Assembly (NCBI GenBank): GCA_050084985.1
Contig: JBITNC010000001.1
Span: 142,352,001-142,416,000, forward strand
From: Nageia nagi
Taxonomy: Eukaryota; Pinophyta
DNA: 64,000 nt
Reading direction: 5' to 3'
The notes under the pieces were generated by a model. It searched no databases. It saw nothing but the letters and a program-made list of their open reading frames with translations, and was not told the origin of the DNA. Position 1 is the stretch's first letter; each line of letters starts with the position of its first letter. A program made the position numbers and the translations under genes. This document shows positions 55,400 to 64,000 of this stretch, piece after piece.

Positions 55400-55960
55400 C
55401 TACAAAATTCCACTATATGATGCCCAAATTCTTCAACCATTGCACCCCCAAAACTATATCACATTCCCCAAGTGGTAAAGCGTACATGTCACTTTTCAAA
55501 GTATAGTGGTCCATGCTCAATTTGACATTATGACATGTGCCTTTACATGTTATTTTTCCTCCATTACCAACCATAACCTCAAAATTATTTATAGGATATA
55601 TGTAACAATTAGCAACCTTAGCCACTTGTGGATCAATGAAATTATGAGTACTTCCTAAATCCAACAATATTATGAGAGGGTGCTTTTTAAAAAGCCCTTT
55701 GACCTTCATAGTTTGAGAGATTGTAATTCTTTCCAATGCATTGTAAGAGGTAACCAAGGCCTCCTCATCTATAATTTCCTCTGTAGCTTCTTTAGCTACA
55801 CTCTCATATTCCTCCTCACTAGGAGCATCAGCATCAAGCAAATATAATTTTTATTATGTACAATGATGACCATGAATAAATTTCTCATCATAATAATAGC
55901 ATAAGCCCTTCTTTCAACATCCTTCCATTTCTTCCCACATTAACTTCTTAGTTTTCATTA
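55400..55960 (-). pseudogene. gypsy F protease and gag knuckle
   Basis: 55841-55413 is open and reads LIILLDLGSTHNFIDPQVAK. The family D-S-G-S-T-HNFI reads D-L-G-S-T-HNFI, so Ser is replaced by Leu. Later blocks CDIVLGVQWLKNLG agree with gypsy protease. Just upstream (about 55920-55850) KGLCYYYDEKFIHGHHC lies where the gag knuckle is expected, with one Cys read as Tyr. Confidence 0.85.
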
Positions 55961-57480
55961 TGTGATTTTATGGTGGGGCCCTTGTGTTATTAGAGGAATG
56001 AAAAATATTATGTGTTTTGGTGAATGGAGGTCTTGCATTTCATCGATGAGCACTAGCTTTATCTTTAACGAGTTTTGCCAAGGTAATAGCATCCATCATA
56101 GTTTTGGTATTAAATATTTTGACCTCTGGTTGAATTTCTTCTTTTAAGCCATTGATAAAACAACTTGTGAAAAATGCATCATCTAACCCCTTTGTGTGAT
56201 TCACTAATTTCTTAAACTAGTTTTGGTATTCTTTGACTGTGGTAGTTTGACATAGATTGGTCAATGCCCCTATGAAATCTTCATAGTCACTAAGACCAAA
56301 ATGGAAAAATATTTCTTGAGTGAATTAATCCATGATGGAGCAAGATGCATCTTTGAGTACCACTAGTGGCATTAGAGATCCTCACGATCCAAATAAAAAG
56401 TTGCCATGTGCACCTTTAGATACTCTAGGATTTGGTTAAATGTGAAATACTATCCAGCCTTATAATAGCTAGTGGGATTATCTCCATCAAATCAGGGAAA
56501 ATCTAATTTGATTATGTGTGGAAGAATGAAACCACCTTTTTGGCTCTAAAAATTATAATGATACCCTTGTTAATTTTTTGACTTCCCCTAATTGCTATGA
56601 ACTAGATGCATTGTTGGTATGGCTAAGACTTAGTTGAACACTATCACATTTACTGTCAAGGATCTATATTTGTCTAATTTCTACCCTGAATGTACTAATA
56701 AGTGTATCTACCATTTGTTGGATCATAGTTTCAAAGGTCATCATGGTAGGATCAACTTGTGCTACTATTTGGGATCTTATTTCAAGTGCCATTTTTGAAA
56801 ACTGCTATTTCTGAAGTTGATATTTTTGGAAACTACTATTTTAAGAAATTGCCATTTTTAAAAGTGCCCAAAAAAGTGTATGGGTGTAATATATCAAAAT
56901 GATCAGCTCAAAAATATGATCACAATGGGCTAGATCTCTTGATGATGATTTTTGAACCCTTAAACCTTTTTTTACTACTTTTGAACTATCATTTTTGGTA
57001 GCTCTAAAAAATTGCATCTCATACATTTTGCTTCCTGAATCAAGGTTTTTTGTGTAAAGGAATGATTCTAGGGTAAGGATTCTCTACTCTATAGGCTTGT
57101 CTAAACACCACTCCTATGCAACTTTTGCAAGGAAAGAGGCTATGAAGATGGCTTTTGTGATAAGTAGCTTTCCAATGGCACTTGCTAGTGCATTACCATT
57201 TATAGATGGTTGACATAGCTTCCTACCTAGTTTTAGTTTATAGCCTAGATAGTCTTTTATATACCTTTCGGTACGTGGAGTCCAATTTCATGTAGGGTTC
57301 TATCTATGGCCTGAGTATTGGTATTGATTTTTTTGCACCTCACTTCACACACAACTTTATGGGCAAGTGTGCTTAGTCAAAAATGATAGATCCTCTTGGA
57401 TATTTTAAACCCCTAGTATAGAGTTTCTAGCTTAGACCTCTAAGAAAAAAAATTTGTTTTCCTATAGTAGAATGGCCTTG
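55961..57480 (-). pseudogene. gypsy F gag
   Basis: The 1.5 kb between protease and primer site must hold gag by position. I can read short gag-like words in the - frames, for example near 56470-56160 (F-G-D-N-P-x-x-W-like and L-x-G-L-K-type patterns), but stops are frequent and no long open stretch remains. Confidence 0.55.
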
Positions 57481-57486
57481 GAAAGA

Positions 57487-57498
57487 GCTCTAATACCA
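57487..57498 (-). promoter_or_regulatory. primer-binding site of gypsy F
   Basis: The complement reads TGGTATTAGAGC, the tRNA-Met site with one C-to-T change, two bases from the 5' LTR. Confidence 0.9.
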
Positions 57499-57500
57499 GA

Positions 57501-57904
57501 TGTTATGATGCTGCAATTATGAAAAAGGGAAATATTGTAGAAATGAAATAAATATGGAATTGAAATAGAAAAATAACAACTATATATTGCAAATAATAGA
57601 GCATACACTGGTAAATAGAACATGAAATAGCATCAATAAGTAGATAAGGATAGAATTTTACTAAATAGTAATAGAATCATAGGTCACTTCAAGGGGGCTA
57701 CCTCCTTACAACTCCAAGGTAAGAAAATAATGTTCTCGATGCCTTTCTCCATATACTTCTATCTATTTATAATAAACTAACCCTAAACCTAATAGTAATG
57801 CAAAATCAAGCCCTACCCTTACAATCACAATATTACAATATAGGCTGATAATTTAATAAAATACTAATACTAACACTAAAGAGTTAGGATGTGGGATCCT
57901 AATA
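57501..57904 (-). repeat. 5' LTR of gypsy F
   Basis: 404 bases, matching 52237-52639. TGTTATGATG at its low end; the high end reads CCTAATA in place of CTAACA. Confidence 0.92.
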
Positions 57905-57909
57905 GTTCA

Positions 57910-59826
57910 TGATAAATACTTAGCATGTATGAGAGACATCAAGGTTTATAAGCATAAAAAATTAAAGGTTAAGTAAAAAATCATAAAGATTTCTCCCTTT
58001 TTTACTTAAAAAATAAATTTTCAAAGTAAGATGCTCTCTTAAATACTTAGGTAAAAATTATCTCAAAATAATTACCTAAGTAGTGTTGAAGGTATTTTTG
58101 CCAAAAAGATTAGCCTAAAAAAATAACCTTCTATTTAATACTAAGTAATTTTCATGCTTAAAAATTATTTCTAAGTATAGAAATAGATTTTTCAAAAAAC
58201 ATTAGTCCCCTTTTTGAAATATTTAAAGAGGAATGATAACCAAGTAAGAGGAATGATAACAACCATTTAATTTTTGAAGTTGGAGTTTACTCTAACTCCA
58301 AAAATCCTTTTACCTCAAGTACTAAATTTTTAAAGACTCATCATCATAAACTTTAAAGTAAAGCATGAATTTAATGTTTTTAGCTACATTAATATGTCAA
58401 AAATGATGGTTTTTCAAAACTTTATTTGCAAGTAAAGAAAAAAATTCCTTGTAAGGAACCATAAAGTAAAAAAATTCAAAGGAAGGATTTAATGCCTAGT
58501 GACACAACAAAGAGAGTAGTGCAGCTGTAAGGTGGGTACAAAGTACAAAAGGCAAGGGGAGGTGTAGAGGGCCAAGAAAGGAAGGGCCACAAAAAGAAGA
58601 GGGTTTCAAAAAACATTAAATTGGTAATATCAAAGGAGAGGGCTTGTGCAAGATAAGGGATCAAGAATTAAGCCACGAGACCACCCCTCCTTTATGCATA
58701 ACCATAAGTATGTAATCTAAGTGGTACAGATCTACAAGAAATAAGGGCATGGAGGAGACCTTCAAAAAATGTTGGACAAACTCAAAGGTGATGGATCAAG
58801 GCTACTTGTAGCTCAAATAATTAGTTTGGCCATGAAGGGAGCTTTTGGCAAAGGGATACATGCATTGAAGGGGAAAAGTCATGCTACGAAGGAGAGGAAG
58901 CTAGCTACAATGCTGCTAAGAGGCCAACTACAATGCAAGTGTACATCTTTGCCATGGAGGCACCATCGCTATAGTAGGAGGAGGGCCTATGAAGGGGAGT
59001 GCAAAGTAAAGGTGACAAGAGGCGGTTGTAGTGGAGAGGTGGATGGGCGATAGTTAATAGCCCATAATGGCTTTCCATAGGCCACATGATAGGTAGAAGC
59101 TTATATGAGTGTAGCCTAGTCATGAGGGATTTTAAGGTGGATAGAGCCTCAAACAATGCTTGAAGGTTATGAGAGGGCTAATTAATCAACCAACGGATTG
59201 TTGTGGATAGAGCCTCAAACAATGCTCAAAGGCTACAAGAGGGTTAAGGATTTGACACCCTTCAAGAAAAAAGAAAGAAAAAAAAAGATGCCATGTATTT
59301 TTAAAAAAACTAAACATATACCCATTATATTTTAAAAAAATCATCCTAGTTTTTTTTTTTTTTTTTTTTTTTAAATAAAGACTTCCTACTAAAAAAAAAC
59401 TTTATAAGGTAGAAAAGAAACAAATGCCCCTTTTTTAGGAAAATAATTGTATAATATAATTATTTGATGGAAGAATTAAGGTGGTCAAATCCTCCTCCCA
59501 CTCCCCTTTTTTAATAAAAAAATAGCAATACATAAAGTAATTTTTAATCAAAAAATATTGTAACTACCATGAATTTGTTAGTATAAATAACAATTGCATT
59601 GTATTGCTATAATTTTTTAAAAAAAAATAACTAACACATAACATATATGTTAGTATCATAAATTAATAATCCAATAAATAATCAAGAAAGAGGGAATTTA
59701 TACCTTATTTTGATTTTACCTCGATAATGGAAGCAAAATGAGAAATGAAGATCACCAAGATGTAAAACAAGAGCCTTAACACCAAGAAGAAGAGCTTCCA
59801 CATGAAGGATGTGAAGAGGAGCTTCC
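57910..59826 (-). other. leader of element E, part nearest the primer site
   Basis: About 1.9 kb with no supported gene. 58500-59240 is less AT-rich. A segment GTGGATAGAGCCTCAAACAATGCT occurs at 59137 and again at 59213, a 76-base direct repeat. A T22 run sits near 59350. An open frame on the + strand (58769-59053) is antisense to E and resembles nothing I know. Confidence 0.45.
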
Positions 59827-59830
59827 AAGG

Positions 59831-59843
59831 TGCTCTGATACCA
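59831..59843 (-). promoter_or_regulatory. primer-binding site of element E
   Basis: The complement reads TGGTATCAGAGCA, a full match to the first twelve bases of the tRNA-Met site, three bases from the 5' LTR. Confidence 0.93.
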
Positions 59844-59846
59844 ATT

Positions 59847-60345
59847 TGAAGGAACTAACACTAACAAGATAATTCCTAAACCACCAAGATCACATGAAAG
59901 CTCTCAATTTGCTTCTAACTATCATGCAAGGCAATCTCACAAAGATAACACAAGATGTAAGTGGTTCCTCCAACTAGAAGTACATCCACTAACTAGATCT
60001 TTACTTAATCACAAATACAACTCTCTTACAATCCTCCTAATCTCAACTCCTAAACACTATTCTCTAGCATAAATTTACTCTATAATTGGTGTGTCTTTAC
60101 AAAGAGGGAGCCTTCTATTTATAGGCTAAAATCCCTCTTTGGATCACCTTTTTATCCAACTTACAAAAGCATGACATGCACATCCTTTTAACCAAGGGGC
60201 ATGCTCATGACATGGAGTGTAGGGCAAGTTACATTATCATATTCACTTAAATACTTAAGGTATCAAATGATACCCTTGAGTATTAATTAACTTACATGGA
60301 AGATTATTACATAACCTTTACAGTAATGCATTATACATTCCAACA
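59847..60345 (-). repeat. 5' LTR of copia element E
   Basis: 499 bases, TG...CA. A TATA box (complement TATAAATA) lies at 60116-60123; in the 3' LTR the same place reads TATAGATA. Confidence 0.92.
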
Positions 60346-60350
60346 TTAAT

Positions 60351-61530
60351 GACTACAACTAACTACTTTACAAATAACAGTATAAACTTGAATATATACA
60401 ACATGTACAAATTAATTTACAACTATAACTGATTATACAGTATGATCCTAATTTGATGCCAAAGCTTAAGAACTCACAAACCTTCAATATTTGTACATCT
60501 TGAGTCATAATCCATCATATATGTCTTTGACTTGATCTTCTAGGACTATTTCTAAAATTAAAAAGTATGATCTACCATTTTGATTAGTATGATTAACCTC
60601 TATTAGTAGTCAGTAGCTACCTAACTCTCTACAACCATTAAAAGCTTTGCAAAACTCTAGGTTGTGATCATTGTAAGGGTGAAGATAGATGTATCATTCA
60701 ATATTGAAGGTAAACTATTGCTACCATGTGGAAATGAATTATATTCGACATGTTGGTAGAGCTTTGAGAGTCATACACTCTTGATTAAGTGGACCCAAGT
60801 GTTCCCTTCCTCTTACAGTCTTCATTCATAATCAGTGGATCTTGTTTTTCTTAGCAAGGTTTATTGGATATCTAAGAAGTCTTATTACCCATCAATTTTC
60901 CTCAAAAAGTATGATGTCATCACTTAAAATTAGTAGGGTCTATTGAATGTGAGCATTATAACATTTCCTATCATTAAGACCTTTAGGACTACTTAATGTC
61001 GAATGAAATTAGAGCCCACTGAATTTTATTAAAAGGTATAACTCCTCTAGAATTTCATGGATTATAAATCATATCCTGCTAAATGACTTGACTCTAAACT
61101 AATAATTATATACAACAATGCATAGAAAGAACTCCTAGGATACACAAAACTCTATCCTAAGTAACTACACTTTTGACAAGACCCAAAATTTGACTTAGAC
61201 TCACTTATGGACCTCATAACATAATTCTTGGATATGACTTAGCTAATTCAACAAAAATGAGGACCCTTTATTGTTTGATTTACTCACATCTTTCGGACAT
61301 GACTCAAATGAATATATACAAATATATCCTTCTTTGCAATAGAATGGCGGGATTTGAAAGATCTTACCTTGACTAAGACCTAATAATATGAACATGACCC
61401 GAACTTGACTTGATCAAAAATAAATCCTAACTATAATGTGTAAAAGATACTAAGTATAAATACTTTATAATTAGTACATTATTTACAAATGTGAAAGAAA
61501 AGGATATAAGAAGCAGGATTTATAGAAGGG
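60351..61530. other. no gene recognised
   Basis: Right flank of element E. Short repeats of the word GACTTG/GACTCA near 61160-61420 could be part of an LTR or leader for the - strand element to the right, but I found no terminus or second copy. Confidence 0.3.
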
Positions 61531-61533
61531 ACT

Positions 61534-61825
61534 TTATTCAAAATAAAGAATCAATGAATGATAGAATGGAAGAATGATGAATTGAAAGAATATTACCCCC
61601 TTCAAAGTGTGATTTTGAAAGAATAATATTCTTCTAGAGGCTCTCAAGGTTTCCAATCTACTAAATAATAGAACCTTCACTAGCCACTTCCACTTGCCTA
61701 TCCAAATGAATCCTTTAGTTAGACTTGTGGTGATGGAATTAGATCTAAAGGAAGAAAATATTTCAATTTCCTGTATAGATCTTTGATATCTTGATTGTAT
61801 ACCTATGATAAAATGGGGCATGCTT
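61534..61825 (-). pseudogene. unassigned - strand open stretch
   Basis: 61821-61534 is open and reads MPHFIIGIQSRYQRSIQEIE and TTSLTKGFIWIGKWKWLV. I recognise no domain. It lies just downstream of the unassigned protein at 62.0-64.0 kb on the same strand, so it may be part of the same element. Confidence 0.3.
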
Positions 61826-62026
61826 TCAATTTGACTATATTTTTCTAAATCCTAATAACACATTCTCCAATCTTCCAGTATGAAAGAATCTTGATATTAC
61901 TTCCTAAGCCAAGTCACTTATATCTTGTAGGTTTGAGAGTTGTTTCTCAGATAATGTCTACTCCAAAAATTATTTAGTATTCAGCACCCATTGATTAATG
62001 TTACTCTATACATCAGACTCCTCCCA

Positions 62027-64000
62027 TTATTTGGAAGGTTTTAATTGAATTAAAGAATGAAAAAAATTGTTAACAAAACCTACCTCTATTTTCAAATGAT
62101 TTTTCTCCAAGTCTATAGCAAACACTAAATCTTGTAAATCACAAATATCTTTTATTATTCTCAAAAATATTTGTCTAGGCCTTGGATTTATTGTATCCAC
62201 ATCTTTCTCTTTTAGTGCTCTAAGCCAATTTTGCATCCATTCAATCCTCGATCTTGGGATTATTAAGACCAATTTGTGAATTATAGTCTAAGCATTATAT
62301 TGCTGGACAACTTGTTCTATTTGAGTTTTTAAAAGATGTAGGTGGGACATGCTAACCAGTTTCTGTCCAACATGTTCAACCAAAATCTTTCCAAGGTTCT
62401 TAATGATTTCTAGTAGCCTAACCCTATCATCATTTAGAACCTTATTTGTTGCTATTGTCTTTCTCAATTCTTCCTCAATATTTAGAGCTTTTTCCTTTTT
62501 CAACTACACTAGATTGAGCCTTGAGTTCTTCAACTTGTTTCTTCATATTCTCTAGCTCAATCTTAGCATCTTGTAGGCTCTTTACATACTCTGATTGACC
62601 AATTTTTGGATTAGCTCATTACTTTAATTTTGTAATTTGGCTATTATTTTAATTTTTTTAGATCAATCTCCTTTATACTGCTCAATCTTTTTATTGAGTA
62701 TTTCTATCTTATGTTTTTTGACTAGATACTTTTTTTTGTAGCCAGGAAGTGTTAGGAAAAAACCTAAATTGGTCCACAACTAGAGCACTCTACATATGTA
62801 CATTTACAATAGCCATAGGAGTTGTATCTAAATACCCATATTTAAAGGGTATTTATGCAATTCTTATCTCTTGTATCTATTACTTTACTTAATAATCTCT
62901 CTATTTGATTTGGGAGAGAAGGAGGTCTATTTATAAATGTTTCCCAATCAATGGGCTCCACTACTTGAGTAGAAAAAATTCTTTTAACGTCATCATTATA
63001 GGTGGTTGAATAAGAAATTAAAGAATCATGGGATGTACCTACCCTTGAGGTTGATGTTGGAGTATCTTGGATAGGTATCTACTTTGTTATTTCCACAATA
63101 AGTATTACTTATTCTTTGTTTTATTCTTTGACTATAGTAGCCTATTCTATGTGTGGCTTATCTATTGGATTGGATTCTTTCTTCTTCTTATGATCATCAT
63201 CATCATTTTCATCTTTTTCCTCTTCTCATCCTACTGCTATAGCACCTATTTTAGCTGATGTAGCCCTAGTTGTACCAAGCACATTTTCTCCCCCTTGTTG
63301 CACTTCATCTATGGGATCATCATATGCATCTTGATAGAAAGTTGTGTATGTGCTTTGGGGTTTCTAAGTTTCTTCTGCATCTATAAATTCAATATCTCAC
63401 ATGCTTAGTTTAGGTTGATGTATAATAATTCCTACAAATATGGGGTCTGAGCCTTTCTTACTATAGGTTGATTTATAATAGGTTTTTATTTTTTCGGAAC
63501 CTATTTCTTCTTTGGGGGTTGTTATTCTTTTATTACCAACATTATTTTTCTTATCTTATTTGAAGAAGAATCCCTAAAAGTAGTAGGTGTTGGTACTTGA
63601 GCTTCTTTTTTTTCTAAAGCTTCTGAGAATTGGAGGCTTCTTCTACTCTTCTCTTCCTTGGATTTTGTAGCTCCTATGTCTACTACACCAATGGATGATC
63701 ATCTCTTGCATCCTTCCCTTGAAAATTTGATAGGATTGGTTACACTATCTCTAGGAGTGGGTCTTTTATATACTAGGCATTCTAGTACTGATCATGTTGG
63801 AATTCACCAAAGTGTTATTTTTCAATATGAGCCACTTTATTAATGAATTCAAATCTAAAATTTGTAAAACATTCAATCTTGTTAGGGCCCCAACCCAACT
63901 CATCCTATAATTGAGTGATAACCTTCAGGTTCAAGGCAAATTCATGTCATCTGACTTCCCATATCTTGTACTTTTTGATGCCCATAAGGGCCATCCATGC
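62027..64000 (-). pseudogene. unassigned repeat-associated coiled-coil protein, cut by window edge
   Basis: The - strand reads a long protein in pieces. At the window end, 64000-63690 gives ALMGIKKYKIWEVR, ELGWGPNKIECFTNFRFEF and INKVAHIEK, then KDPLLEIV, in one frame with stops at likely Trp/Gln positions. A Lys/Ser-rich middle follows; PIDWETFINRPPSLPNQIER lies at about 62965-62905. A coiled-coil-like VKSLQDAKIELENMKKQVEE (about 62605-62545) leads into 62503-62027, open except for one TAG, with MSHLHLLKTQIEQVV and IPRSRIEWMQNWLRALKEKD. I do not know the family. It is likely part of a large mobile element. Confidence 0.5.

Larger units (their letters stand above)
52232..57909 (-). mobile_element. 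Ty3/gypsy chromovirus F, full length with 5-bp TSD, inserted in element E
   Basis: LTRs are 52237-52639 (3') and 57501-57904 (5'), each about 403 bases. GTTCA flanks both ends (52232-52236, 57905-57909). The primer site is 57487-57498 and the purine tract follows 52639. The order from high to low coordinate is gag, protease, RT, RNase H, integrase, chromodomain. That order and the C-terminal chromodomain identify the chromovirus branch of gypsy. Length 5668 bases. The highest-coordinate LTR end reads TA instead of CA, a likely point mutation. Confidence 0.93.
46134..60350 (-). mobile_element. Ty1/copia element E, full length with 5-bp TSD, hosting gypsy F
   Basis: LTRs are 46139-46632 (3') and 59847-60345 (5'), flanked by TTAAT at 46134-46138 and 60346-60350. 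The primer site is next to the 5' LTR and the purine tract next to the 3' LTR. Pol lies at 47990-50770 and gag at 50820-51227. The total is 14.2 kb, of which 5.7 kb is the nested gypsy element F; the remaining 8.5 kb is still long for copia. The surplus is a 2.9-kb leader between primer site and gag and a 1.35-kb stretch after pol with a tandem array. Confidence 0.93.

Noticed and set aside
58769-59053. 94-residue open frame on the plus strand
   Set aside because: It is antisense in the leader of copia E, in less AT-rich DNA where long frames arise by chance. No recognisable domain.
61590-61610. Polypurine tract of a minus-strand element
   Set aside because: The complement TTTGAAGGGGGTAA looks suitable, but no TG follows and no LTR copy was found.

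Overview
The window looks like intergenic DNA from a large plant genome, most likely a gymnosperm such as a conifer. The sequence is AT-rich and I found no intact protein-coding gene in 64 kb. It holds old Ty1/copia and Ty3/gypsy LTR retrotransposons in several clades, an L1-type LINE with a plant DUF4283-like ORF1, broken PPR-gene fragments and a decayed caulimovirid (plant pararetrovirus) copy. The gymnosperm assignment is an inference from this mix and from the deep decay; nothing in the window names a species.

Layout. About 0.6-5.3 kb is an endogenous caulimovirid: zinc-knuckle coat region, protease, RT, RNase H, no integrase, an unassigned downstream region, then a TATA box and poly(A) signal. 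7911-13973 is a full-length copia element (A, + strand) with a perfect 5-bp target-site duplication (TSD). 14.4-17.4 kb has a SINE-like tRNA-derived stretch, TTA-rich low-complexity DNA and PPR fragments. 17993-22928 is a copia element (C, - strand), with more PPR fragments beyond it. 25.7-38.4 kb is a broken LINE on the + strand. The LINE is split by a gypsy element (B, 30213-36973), which is itself split by a 500-bp solo LTR (34147-34646): three layers, with the two inner insertions delimited to the base. 38.5-41.2 kb is a truncated copia element (D, - strand), followed by a 20-bp-period minisatellite (41.2-41.6 kb), an LTR with its primer-binding site (42.3-42.75 kb) and a GC-rich 35-bp tandem repeat (43.28-43.42 kb). 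A copia gag fragment on the + strand (45.1-45.8 kb) precedes copia element E (46139-60345, - strand). E carries gypsy chromovirus F (52237-57904, - strand) in its leader. The last 2-3 kb holds an unassigned repeat-associated protein pseudogene on the - strand that runs off the window.

How the parts relate. Nothing here works as a pathway; the window is a record of insertions. Five insertions can be bounded with matching or nearly matching TSDs: A AGTAT, C TTGTC/TTATC, solo LTR AAATC, E TTAAT, F GTTCA; B adds TCTTG/TCTTA. Coding frames are broken mainly by TAG/TAA where the families have Gln or Trp, and by G-to-A loss of catalytic or Cys residues. This is what long deamination of methylated cytosine would produce.
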